A stretch of DNA of 64,000 nucleotides. It comes from JAKCDU01 sp035551615 (GTDB lineage: Bacteria; Actinomycetota; Acidimicrobiia; Acidimicrobiales; Palsa-688). This document shows positions 25,911 through 34,242 of this stretch, in pieces. Below the pieces are notes generated by a model. The model was not told the origin of the DNA. It worked only from the letters and a program-made list of their open reading frames with translations, and searched no databases. How positions within the stretch are numbered: the first letter of the stretch is position 1; each line of letters opens with the position of its first letter. The stretch is taken from positions 1-64,000 of the forward strand of contig DASZNC010000159.1 of the NCBI GenBank assembly GCA_035551615.1. Reading direction: 5' to 3'. Made by a program: the position numbers and the translations under genes.

Positions 25911-27403
25911 ACCGACCGGCCGTGATCCTGGCCCCGCTCCGTCTGGAGGCGCGCGCCCTGCGCCGGACCACTTCCGGGGCTGCGGTGCTGCGTACCGGCG
26001 CCGGGCCGGTACGGGCGGCGCGGGCAGCCGGAACCGTCCCGTTCGGGAAGCCGACCGTGGTGGCCGGCGTCGCCGGTGGGCTCACCGACGACCTACCCCC
26101 CGGGACCGTGGTCGTCGCCGACCGGGTCCTCAAAGAGGACGGGTCCACGGTCGCCGAACTGGCATCCGCATCGCTTCTGGCCGCCGAGTTGCGCCGGGCT
26201 GGACTCCCGGCCGTCGTCGGCGGGGTCGTGTCCACACCGGGCGTCGTACGCGGCCACCAGGCCCGCGCCCGCCTGGCCCATCTGGGAGCGCTCGCGGTGG
26301 ACACCGAGACGGCCTACATGCTGGCCGCCCGTCCCGGCTCGCCGGCCGCCGTGGTCCGGGTCATCGTCGACACGCCCGAGCAGGAGCTGTACTCGCCGGC
26401 GACGGTGACGTCCGGTATCAGGGCCCTCCGGCAGTTGGGTCGGTGTGGCCCGGTGCTGGACCAGTGGTCGGCCGCGGTGCGCCGCCGCTCGGTGCTGATG
26501 GCCGGACCCAGGTCGTTCTGCGCCGGGGTGGAACGGGCCATAGCCACCGTCGAACGGGCGCTGGACCGCTACGGCGCACCGGTGTACGTGCGCCGTCAGA
26601 TCGTGCACAACCGCCATGTGGTCGAAGACCTCGAGCATCGGGGAGCGGTGTTCGTCCAGGAGATCGACGAGGTTCCGGTCGGCGCCACCGTCATCCTGTC
26701 CGCCCACGGTGTCTCTCCGAGCGTGCGGGCCCAAGCCGATACCCGAGGGCTAGAAGTGATCGACGCGACCTGTCCGCTGGTGAGCAAGGTCCACCACGAG
26801 CTGCGCCGCTTCGGGGACCGCGGTTACCAGGTCGTCATGATCGGCCACGAGGGCCACGACGAGACGGTCGGTACCCTGGGCGAGGTGCCGGGGACGATCC
26901 TGGTCGGCAGCCACGAGGACATCTCCGACCTGGAGGTCGCCGATCCCGAGCGTCTCGCCTACGTCACCCAGACCACCCTGTCCCCCGACGATGTGGCCGG
27001 ACTGGTGGCCGATCTGCGGGAGCGGTACCCGGCCATCGTCGGACCGCACGCCGCCGATATCTGTTACGCCACCCAGAATCGCCAGGACGCGGTGGCCGCC
27101 ATCGCCGGCGGTTGCGACCTGGTCGTCGTCGTCGGCTCGGCCAACTCCTCCAACGCCGCCCGCCTGGTCGAGGTGGCGGCCCGGTCGGGGGCCCGGGCCG
27201 TGCTCGTCGACGACGACACCGGGCTGCGTCTCGACTGGCTCGCGGGCGCCCGCACTGTCGGTGTCACCGCCGCTGCGTCGACCCCGGCCCGGATGGTGTC
27301 CAGGGTCGTCGACGCACTACAGGACCTCGGCGGTGCCGAGGTCGAAGAACGCATCACCCGAACCGAAAACGTCAATTTCCCCCTGCCTGCGGAGGTCCGC
27401 TAG
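25907..27403 (+). CDS. Fusion of HpnG-like nucleoside phosphorylase and IspH (HMBPP reductase)
   Basis: Residues about 1-190 are a purine-nucleoside-phosphorylase-type domain (VVAGVAGGL, LAVDTETAYMLA) like HpnG, which removes adenine from adenosylhopane. Residues about 195-498 are a complete IspH. It has the three iron-sulfur cysteines (Cys205 in PRSFCAGV, Cys289 in DATCPLVSKVH, Cys386 in ICYATQNRQ), plus GHEGHDE, VTQTTLS and SANSSNA. IspH reduces HMBPP to isopentenyl and dimethylallyl diphosphate in the MEP pathway. The frame is continuous with no internal stop. ATG 25907 overlaps the shc stop. One chain thus links precursor supply with side-chain maturation. Confidence 0.92.
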   Translation: MNRPAVILAPLRLEARALRRTTSGAAVLRTGAGPVRAARAAGTVPFGKPTVVAGVAGGLTDDLPPGTVVVADRVLKEDGSTVAELASASLLAAELRRAGLPAVVGGVVSTPGVVRGHQARARLAHLGALAVDTETAYMLAARPGSPAAVVRVIVDTPEQELYSPATVTSGIRALRQLGRCGPVLDQWSAAVRRRSVLMAGPRSFCAGVERAIATVERALDRYGAPVYVRRQIVHNRHVVEDLEHRGAVFVQEIDEVPVGATVILSAHGVSPSVRAQADTRGLEVIDATCPLVSKVHHELRRFGDRGYQVVMIGHEGHDETVGTLGEVPGTILVGSHEDISDLEVADPERLAYVTQTTLSPDDVAGLVADLRERYPAIVGPHAADICYATQNRQDAVAAIAGGCDLVVVVGSANSSNAARLVEVAARSGARAVLVDDDTGLRLDWLAGARTVGVTAAASTPARMVSRVVDALQDLGGAEVEERITRTENVNFPLPAEVR

Positions 27404-28408
27404 ATGTCAGTATCCATGCGTCAGAGTCTCGCCGTCGGGAGCTACCTGGCCCGCCAGAAACTGGCCCGCCGGGACAAGTTCCCGCTCATCGTCGAACTCG
27501 AGCCGCTGTTCGCCTGCAACCTGGAATGCAACGGCTGCGGCAAAATCCAGTATCCCACGGAGATCCTGCGCAAGCGACTCACCGTCGAACAGGCGGTCGC
27601 CGCCATCGAGGAGTCTCGCGCGCCAATGGTGTCGATAGCCGGCGGCGAGCCACTCCTCCATCCGGAGATCGACAAGATGGTCGAGGCCCTGCTGGAGCGC
27701 AAGCGCTTCGTCATCCTGTGCACCAACGCCCTGCTGCTCGAGCGCAAGCTGGACAAGTTCAAGCCGCACCCCCGCTTCCAGTGGATGGTCCACATCGACG
27801 GCCTGCGCGAGCGCCACGATGCCAGCGTCAGTCGGGACGGCACCTTCGACAAGGCCGTGAACGCCATACGGTTGGCCAAGGAGAGGGGCTTCCAGGTGTA
27901 CACGAACACCACGTTCTTCAACACCGACTCGCCCGAGACGGTGCAGGAGGTGCTCGACTACCTGAACGACGATCTCAAGGTCGACGGCATGCAGATCTCG
28001 CCCGGGTACGCCTACGAGAAGGCGCCCGACCAGGTCAATTTCCTGTCCACCCGTCGCTCGACCGACCTGTTCGCCACTGCGTTCGGAGACGGGCGGCGCA
28101 AGAAGTGGCGGCTCAACCACAGCCCGCTGTTTCTCGACTTCCTCGAGGGCAAGGTCGATTTCGAGTGCACGCCGTGGGGCATCCCCAGCTACTCCGTCTT
28201 CGGCTGGCAACGGCCCTGCTACCTGATGGCCGACGGCTACGCCGAGACCTATCAGGAGCTCCTCGACACGACCGATTGGGACAAGTACGGGCGCGGCAAA
28301 GATCCGCGTTGCGCCAACTGCATGGCCCACTGCGGGTACGAGCCCACCGCCGTCCTGGCCACCACCAAGTCGCTTCGCCAGTCGATCCGGGCCGCGGTTA
28401 GCGTCTGA
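27404..28408 (+). CDS. hpnH: Hopanoid radical SAM protein HpnH (adenosylhopane synthase)
   Basis: Adds the 5'-deoxyadenosyl radical to diploptene, giving adenosylhopane, the first C35 hopanoid. The 334-residue radical SAM protein has the cluster motif CNLECNGC (Cys38, 42, 45), the GGEPLLH motif, and the C-terminal DUF3463-type region with RCANCMAHCGYEP. ATG 27404 follows the fusion gene stop directly with no gap. The partner HpnG activity would be the N-terminal domain of the upstream fusion. Confidence 0.95.
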   Translation: MSVSMRQSLAVGSYLARQKLARRDKFPLIVELEPLFACNLECNGCGKIQYPTEILRKRLTVEQAVAAIEESRAPMVSIAGGEPLLHPEIDKMVEALLERKRFVILCTNALLLERKLDKFKPHPRFQWMVHIDGLRERHDASVSRDGTFDKAVNAIRLAKERGFQVYTNTTFFNTDSPETVQEVLDYLNDDLKVDGMQISPGYAYEKAPDQVNFLSTRRSTDLFATAFGDGRRKKWRLNHSPLFLDFLEGKVDFECTPWGIPSYSVFGWQRPCYLMADGYAETYQELLDTTDWDKYGRGKDPRCANCMAHCGYEPTAVLATTKSLRQSIRAAVSV

Positions 28409-28410
28409 CC

Positions 28411-29787
28411 GTGGGCTTCGATCTTCCCGGCCTGATGGCCGCCCGGGCCGGCGAGGGGGCCGACCTCTGGGGCCGGTACCTGAACCCCCAGACGGCGAAG
28501 GTGCTCCATTCGGTCGGGCTCGACCGCAACTGGGTGCGGGCCCAGGGTCCCTACCTGTGGGATGACAACGGCGACCGCTACCTGGACTGGCTGGCCGGTT
28601 TCGGGGTGTTCGGGATCGGCCGGAATCATCCGGTCGTGCGCCAGGCGATGCACGACCTGCTCGACGCCGACCTGGCTGACATGGTCAAGATGGACACTCC
28701 CCTGCTGGCCGGCCTGCTCGGTGAGGCTCTCATCCAACGGGCGCCCTTCCTCGACCGGGTCTACCTGTGCAACAGCGGCACCGAGGCGGTCGAAGCGTCG
28801 CTCAAGTTCGCCCGTTACGCCACCGGCCGCCCCCGGGTGCTGTTCTGCAGCCACGCCTACCACGGTCTGACCGCCGGGTCGATGTCGGTCAATGGCGCCA
28901 AGGAGTTCACCGCCGGGTTCGGCCCGCTCCTCCCATCGACGATGGTTCCGTTGGGCGACCTGGCCGCCCTGCGCAGGGAGGTGGCCAAGGGGGATGTCGC
29001 CGCGCTGATCATCGAACCGGTGCAGGGCAAGGGCGTGCAGACCCCTCCGCCCGGATACCTGGCGTCGGCGGCCGACATACTCCATGACAACGGCGCCGTA
29101 CTGATCTGCGACGAAGTGCAGTGCGGCCTGGGCCGGACCGGGCGGTTCTTCGGCTTCGAGTACGACGGCGTCGAACCCGATCTGGTGACGGTGGCCAAGA
29201 CGCTGTCCGGTGGCGTCGCGCCGATCGGCGCTCTCCTGTCCAGCGAGCACATCTTCTCCAAGGTGTACTCGAACATGACCAGGGTGCTGGTGCACGACAC
29301 GACCTACAGCCACAACAACACCGCCGCAGCGGCCGGTCTGGCCGCCCTGGCCGTGATCGACGAAGAGGATCTGGTCGCCAACGCGGCAACGCGCGGCGCG
29401 GAACTGATGGCGGCGCTGAAGGCGGCCGCCGCCGACTACGACTTCATTGCCGATGTGCGCGGGCGAGGCCTCATGATCGGCATCGAGTTCGGCACACCAA
29501 AGGGCCTCCTACGCAAGGCTCGCTACACGCCCATGACGCTCGCTCGCAAGGGCTTGTTCACCCAGATGATCGTCTGCGAGCTGTTCGAACGGCACCGGAT
29601 CCTGACGCAGACGGCAAGCGACCACATGGACGTGCTGAAGCTGCTGCCCCCCCTGTCGACGACGGTCGAGGACATCGAATGGTTCATGTCCGCCTTCCGG
29701 GCGGTCATGGACGGGTTGAGCGACAGCTCGGCGCCGGTGTGGCACTTCGCCAAGGGCCTCACCAGCCGGGCGCTGGGCCGGAGCTGA
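28411..29787 (+). CDS. hpnO: Class III aminotransferase, HpnO-like
   Basis: Probably aminates the C35 hopanoid side chain to give aminobacteriohopanetriol. The 458-residue PLP enzyme has the GTEAVEASLKFAR loop, the ICDEVQCGLGRTG motif with the coenzyme Asp, and VAKTLSGG with Lys263 as Schiff-base residue. The assignment to HpnO rests on its place as last gene of the operon, two bases after hpnH, and on overall similarity. Ornithine-type substrates cannot be excluded. The start is GTG 28411. Confidence 0.88.
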   Translation: MGFDLPGLMAARAGEGADLWGRYLNPQTAKVLHSVGLDRNWVRAQGPYLWDDNGDRYLDWLAGFGVFGIGRNHPVVRQAMHDLLDADLADMVKMDTPLLAGLLGEALIQRAPFLDRVYLCNSGTEAVEASLKFARYATGRPRVLFCSHAYHGLTAGSMSVNGAKEFTAGFGPLLPSTMVPLGDLAALRREVAKGDVAALIIEPVQGKGVQTPPPGYLASAADILHDNGAVLICDEVQCGLGRTGRFFGFEYDGVEPDLVTVAKTLSGGVAPIGALLSSEHIFSKVYSNMTRVLVHDTTYSHNNTAAAAGLAALAVIDEEDLVANAATRGAELMAALKAAAADYDFIADVRGRGLMIGIEFGTPKGLLRKARYTPMTLARKGLFTQMIVCELFERHRILTQTASDHMDVLKLLPPLSTTVEDIEWFMSAFRAVMDGLSDSSAPVWHFAKGLTSRALGRS

Positions 29788-29889
29788 CCGTCGGCAGAAC
29801 CCGGCCCCACCCCGCCGACCCGTACACTGTAGATACCCGAGGTTTTTCGGTCGGTCGCGGTGACCGGTCTATAGGAAGGAGCGGGGAAG

Positions 29890-30114
29890 CTGGCACAAGG
29901 TAAGGAGGACGCAATCGTGCTGGAAGGCACGGTGAGCGAGGCCCTCAAGAACGCCATGTTCAAGGTTCAGCTGGCTAATGGCCATGAAGTGCTGGCCCAC
30001 AACTCGGGGAAGATGCGGATGAACCGCATCCGGGTGCTGCCCGGCGACAAGGTCCAGGTCGAGATCAGTCCTTACGACCTGACCCGCGGCCGCATCACGT
30101 ACCGCTACAAATAA
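29890..30114 (+). CDS. infA: Translation initiation factor IF-1, probable CTG start
   Basis: IF-1 binds the 30S A site during initiation. The core (EGTVSEALKNAMFKVQLANG, then MRMNRIRVLPGDKVQVEISP, YDLTRGRITYRYK) is typical. The usual IF-1 N terminus, MA-x-x-K/E-D-A-I-x-x-EGTV, is encoded here upstream as (L)AQGKEDAIVLEGTV, starting with CTG 29890 behind GGAAGGAG. No ATG, GTG or TTG lies in that frame before it, and an in-frame stop is at 29872. A shorter start, GTG 29917 behind AAGGAGGA, would lose nine conserved residues. The second Shine-Dalgarno is itself the coding sequence of KED. The 74-residue form is preferred. Confidence 0.85.
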   Translation: MAQGKEDAIVLEGTVSEALKNAMFKVQLANGHEVLAHNSGKMRMNRIRVLPGDKVQVEISPYDLTRGRITYRYK

Positions 30115-30206
30115 ACCGGTCGGACGACCCGACCCACCGGACTCGATCAGCCCGAAGATCGGCCGGGCGCGGACCCACCGCTACTCCGGGGTCCGGCCGC
30201 CGCCCG

Positions 30207-30224
30207 CTGATCCGAGGGGATCAG
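30207..30224. terminator. Hairpin between infA and the convergent helicase operon
   Basis: A perfect stem, CTGATCC/GGATCAG, with a GAGG loop overlaps the stop codon region of the minus-strand small gene. Another weaker repeat (GGACCC ... GGGTCC) lies just before it. Together they probably end the infA transcript, and the other transcript from the opposite side. Confidence 0.5.
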
Positions 30225-30490
30225 TCGTCTTCTTCCGGGCCGGCCAGCAGCCCGTTGGCCGCGGCCAGCGCAGTGGCGGCCCGCACCGCTTCTTCGTACA
30301 CGGCGGTCAGGTGGCGGGATGCCACACTGGCATCTATGGCCAGAGGCGGGGCGCCCAGGGACCGCACGACCACCCCGGGATCAGGAGTCGGTCGGATGCT
30401 CGTATTGATGGCGGACGGCTCGTAGCCGGCGCCCCAGAATCGCTGCTCGGCCAGTCGTCGGCTGGCCGCCGGGCGGCGTCGCTTGCTCAT
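30221..30490 (-). CDS. Small helicase-linked protein of unknown function (89 aa)
   Basis: The product starts with a basic patch (MSKRRRPAASRRLAEQRFWG) and ends acidic (GPEEDD), with an Ala-rich helix between. No family is recognised. Its ATG shares one base with the stop of the SNF2 helicase gene (TGATG), so it is translationally coupled and probably works with the helicase. In many actinobacteria a SWIM zinc-finger protein is the helicase partner. This protein lacks zinc ligands and is not that. Confidence 0.65.
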   Translation of the reverse strand: MSKRRRPAASRRLAEQRFWGAGYEPSAINTSIRPTPDPGVVVRSLGAPPLAIDASVASRHLTAVYEEAVRAATALAAANGLLAGPEEDD

Positions 30491-33400
30491 CAGGCGGCCG
30501 CCTCCTCTCCGGTATCGTCGCCGGCCGGTTCGTAGTCGACCAGTTCGTCGTCGCGTAGGCCGAGCGCCGCCTTCAGCTGGCTGGCGTCCAGGTCGCCCAA
30601 CGTGCTGCGGGCGGGCAATACCAAGCCGGCGATGCGGCGCTTACCGGCCACGATCTCCTCGACCCGCTCGTCGACGGTGCCCGGGCAGACCAGGCGATGG
30701 CACATGACGGTGTTCTGCTGACCGATGCGCCAGGCCCGGTCCCGGGCCTGGTCCTCGACCGCCGGGTTCCACCACCGGTCGTAGAGCACCACGTGGTTGG
30801 CCGCCGTCAGGTTGAGACCGGATCCGCCGGCCTTGATCGACAGGACCAGCGCCCCCGGCCCGGTGCCGCTCTGGAACTCGGCCACCAGATCATCACGGAC
30901 GGTCCGGGACAGGCCGCCGTGGTAGCACCCGACCTTCACCCCGGTGTGGGCGCTCAGATGGGTCGCCATCTTCTCGCCCCAGCGGGCGAAGTGGGTGAAG
31001 ATCAGGACCCGCTCACCGGCCGCGAAGACGTCGCCCACGATCTCCTCGAGGCGGCTGAGCTTGCCCGACCGACCGATGAGGCTGTCCTGGTCGTCCTCGT
31101 CGCCCAGGTAGGCGGACGGGTGGTCGCAGATCTGCTTGAGCGCCGTGATGGCGGCCAGCACCTGACCCTTGCGATGGTTGGCGTCGGACTCGAGATCCTG
31201 GTCCAGCAGCCGGTTGACGACCGCCTGGTAGAGGCCGATCTGCTCAGGGGTCATGCTGCAATGGTCGAGGCGGTCCACCTTGTCCGGCAGTTCGGCGGCG
31301 ATCTCCGGCTCGTTCTTCGTCCGGCGGAAGATCAGCAGTCCGTTGAGGGCCCGCAGGGCGCTCTCCTCGTTGCGGCGGGGCCCGGCCGGCGCCCCCGGGC
31401 CGCCGGCCGCCTGATCACGTGTCGCCGTGGTGCGGGACAGGTTCTCGATGAATGCGGTCCGGCCACCGACCAACCCTGGATTGGTCCAGTCGAGGATGGC
31501 CCACAGGTCGCCCAGCCCGTTCTCGACCGGGGTCCCGGTCAGGGCCAGCCGGGAGTGGGCCGACAGACGGCGCAACTCGCGGGCGGTATCGCTGGTGTGG
31601 TTCTTGATCACCTGGGCCTCGTCGACGACCACCCGGCGCCATTCCACGGCCGACAGGGCTTCGATATCGCGGACGGCGGTGGCGTAGGTGGTCAGCACCA
31701 TGTCCGACAGCGCCGCCATCTTGGCGATCGATTCCCCTTCCGCCCGACGGGGACCGTGATGAATCGACACCTTGAGGCCGCGAGTGAATCGAGCCGCCTC
31801 GGCCGCCCAGTTCCCGAGGACGGCGGGTGGGCAGATGACCAGCGCCGGGCCGTGGCCCTTGTCGACGAGCAGGTGGGCCAGGAGCGTGGGGGTCTTGCCC
31901 AGGCCCATGTCCATGGCCAGGCAACCGCCCAGGCCGGCCCGGTCGAGGAAACCCAACCATCCCGCGGCATCCGCCTGATAGCTGCGGAGCTGACCGGCGA
32001 AGCCGTCGGGGGTGTCGATGGGGGCCGGCGGATGTGACGTCGCCCCCTTCAGCAGTTCGGCCGCCCAGCCGGTGCCCTCGACCCGTACCGGGCCGCCGAG
32101 GGCGCTTCCCTCGAGCCCGACCGCGTGGCGGATCATCTCGGCGCCCGACATCTGCGTGATGGCCGCCCGCTCGGCAAGAGCGGCGGCGGCCGCCGTCAGG
32201 TCGGCCCGATCGAGATGGACCCAGCGACCCTTGACCCGGACGAGAGGCGACGCCTCCTTGGCCAGCCGGGAGATCTCGGCGGCATCCAGTTCGAGGTCGT
32301 CGAAGAGAACGGTCCACCGCACGTGGGACAGCTGCCGTACCCCGACCTGGGATTCGGCGCCAATCGATTCGGCGAACAGGCGCAGTTGCGGTGACGGTTT
32401 GCGCCTCGACACCTTCGGCAGCATCACCTCGAATCCGGCCGCCGCCAGCGACGGCCCCAGCTCGAACATCACCTCGATGGCTTCATCGCCGTCGAGCACC
32501 ACCTGGCCCCGGCGGGTCGTCGGCCGGCGCAGCGCCGGGATCAGCCGCTCCAGCCGCTTCAGTTGGGCTTCCACCTGCTGCGACTTGGTGCCCGACGACA
32601 CGACCAGTGCATGCTCGACCGGCATCGGGTGCTTGTCCACCCCCGATGCCTCGACCGTCAGCAGCCAACCGCCGTCGGACTGCGGTGGGTCCAGCCGGAC
32701 GATCAGGCCGATCCGGTGGCTGGTGGTGACCGGGGCCGCCCACCGTTTGAGATCGTCGGCCACCCGGCTGGCCGGTTCCGCTTCGGCGGTAAAAGGACGG
32801 CCGTCCAAACCCGACAGCACCGACTCGGCGATCTCGGCCCGGGAACCGGCATTGGGGGGCACCGCAGGTGCGACCAGGCGGCCCGCCCCGGCCCGGGAAA
32901 CGGCGTCGACGACGGCGGCGAGGATCGAACGGGCCACCGCATCGGCAGGGGCGGCCGGCTGCAACGTGCTGACCGCACCCGGCATGCGCACGACCAGGTC
33001 GTGGAGCCGTTCGCGCCCGACCAGGGCCGGGACCCAGCGGATGCGGTGGCGACCGGCGCCCGCCTTGGCCTGGGTCGATCCGCCGGTGGCCGAGCGCAGT
33101 ACCGGGATCATGTGGCCCTGGGCGACCAACTCGGTGCCCCAGATGGCGACTTCGCCCAGCCAGCGCAGGCTGGAGCCGGCCTCCTCGCCGGCCTGCCCGG
33201 CCCCGATCCCGACCAGCCAGCCGAGCGTCTGCGACAACGGAGCCGAGCGGGACTCGGTCGTGGCTCCCGATGGCAGCGCCACCGGCGCATGTCGCTCCCA
33301 GCCGATACCGGCCGCCTCGGCCCGGCCCAGTAGATCGTCGAGGTCCTCGGACGTGGCCTCCGCACCGGGCCCGCCGGCCCAGATGACGACCCGGCCCTCG

Positions 33401-33732
33401 CCCCAGGATGCGTGCAGGCGGGGCGGGCCGGCCGGAACAGAATCCTCAGGTGCCGGCCTGTGCGCCTGCTCCCGTCGAGGATTGGGGCTGTCGGCCGCCA
33501 CCGTCGCCCCGGGTTCCGCCTCGGTGGCGGGGCTCAGCTCGGGCCCGTCGATCGCCTCGCCGGAAACCTTCAGCAGGGCGGCCGCCAAGCGGTCCCGCTC
33601 CCCTTGGAGATCGGCGAGCACCAGATCGCGCATGTCACCGGAGAGGTCGGCCGCGGCCGACCGGAGGCCGTCATCGGTCTCGTGTATCAGCCGCCGCAGG
33701 GCGGCCGCCCACGCCAAGGGTTGGGCCGCCAA
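30490..33732 (-). CDS. SNF2-family ATPase/helicase
   Basis: A DNA translocase of the SWI2/SNF2 group, about 1080 residues. The N-terminal 560 residues form a divergent region with a bacterial SNF2-associated domain (KRLERLIPALRRP). The ATPase follows: DMGLGKTPTLLAHLL (motif I), VVVDEAQVIKNHTS (DEAQ box), LTGTPVENGLGDLW, then the C-terminal lobe with LIFTHFARWGEK and KAGGSGLNLTAANHVVLYDR, WRIGQ. Such proteins probably remodel protein-DNA complexes or help repair. The TTG at 33732 is the first standard start. Sequence up to a CTG at 33807 behind GGAGAGAAG also looks coding (SDDERAALAAQPLAW), so the true start may be further out. Confidence 0.9.
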   Translation of the reverse strand: MAAQPLAWAAALRRLIHETDDGLRSAAADLSGDMRDLVLADLQGERDRLAAALLKVSGEAIDGPELSPATEAEPGATVAADSPNPRREQAHRPAPEDSVPAGPPRLHASWGEGRVVIWAGGPGAEATSEDLDDLLGRAEAAGIGWERHAPVALPSGATTESRSAPLSQTLGWLVGIGAGQAGEEAGSSLRWLGEVAIWGTELVAQGHMIPVLRSATGGSTQAKAGAGRHRIRWVPALVGRERLHDLVVRMPGAVSTLQPAAPADAVARSILAAVVDAVSRAGAGRLVAPAVPPNAGSRAEIAESVLSGLDGRPFTAEAEPASRVADDLKRWAAPVTTSHRIGLIVRLDPPQSDGGWLLTVEASGVDKHPMPVEHALVVSSGTKSQQVEAQLKRLERLIPALRRPTTRRGQVVLDGDEAIEVMFELGPSLAAAGFEVMLPKVSRRKPSPQLRLFAESIGAESQVGVRQLSHVRWTVLFDDLELDAAEISRLAKEASPLVRVKGRWVHLDRADLTAAAAALAERAAITQMSGAEMIRHAVGLEGSALGGPVRVEGTGWAAELLKGATSHPPAPIDTPDGFAGQLRSYQADAAGWLGFLDRAGLGGCLAMDMGLGKTPTLLAHLLVDKGHGPALVICPPAVLGNWAAEAARFTRGLKVSIHHGPRRAEGESIAKMAALSDMVLTTYATAVRDIEALSAVEWRRVVVDEAQVIKNHTSDTARELRRLSAHSRLALTGTPVENGLGDLWAILDWTNPGLVGGRTAFIENLSRTTATRDQAAGGPGAPAGPRRNEESALRALNGLLIFRRTKNEPEIAAELPDKVDRLDHCSMTPEQIGLYQAVVNRLLDQDLESDANHRKGQVLAAITALKQICDHPSAYLGDEDDQDSLIGRSGKLSRLEEIVGDVFAAGERVLIFTHFARWGEKMATHLSAHTGVKVGCYHGGLSRTVRDDLVAEFQSGTGPGALVLSIKAGGSGLNLTAANHVVLYDRWWNPAVEDQARDRAWRIGQQNTVMCHRLVCPGTVDERVEEIVAGKRRIAGLVLPARSTLGDLDASQLKAALGLRDDELVDYEPAGDDTGEEAAA

Positions 33733-34242
33733 GGCGGCTCGTTCGTCGTCGGACGCCCAACCGCCGGCGTCCGCGAAGACCGCCGACTCTAAGGTGATCT
33801 GGTCCAGCTTCTTCTCTCCACTCGCGCCCGGCGGCCGTCAAGTCGCCGGGTTCTCGAGGTGACGCGAGGTCGCAACTTTCCCTCAGCCGGGCCTCCCGGC
33901 CTCAGGGCTCCCCGATCGTCACCAACGGCCCTAACAGTCGTCTGTTCGGGCCCACTGGTTGAATCTATGCCGGTTTCCTTCCATTCCGGACTTATTGCTT
34001 CAGCTTGGACCAATGGCGTGTCGGCACCCCAACTACCCAGGCGTCCGTCTACCGCTTTTTGGCCCCGCTGCACCTCAGTGTAGCGCCTACCCACCCCAAT
34101 GATCGAGTTATGCCACGAACATCCACCAAACACGCCATGAAATCTCGACCCACTCTAGATGCCCGAAGGATGAGCCTGGTGGATCGGACGCCCGACGTGA
34201 GGGACCGGTGGAGAGTTCGCACGCCGGCTCGGTGGCGGCCGA
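33733..34242. other. 510-base spacer with a hairpin, no convincing gene
   Basis: The spacer is less GC-rich than its surroundings. Short frames on both strands do not look coding, except that the first 75 bases may belong to the helicase gene. At 33927-33952, GGCCC-T-AACAG and CTGTT-C-GGGCC pair around a TCGT loop with one mismatch. This forms a firm hairpin without a T-run. It could be a structured leader, terminator or small RNA. The promoter of the helicase operon should also be here. Confidence 0.45.

Noticed and set aside
30697..33862. Long plus-strand frames opposite the SNF2 helicase gene
   Set aside because: The minus-strand frame contains all helicase motifs in order. The opposite products have no recognisable domain and show shadow composition.
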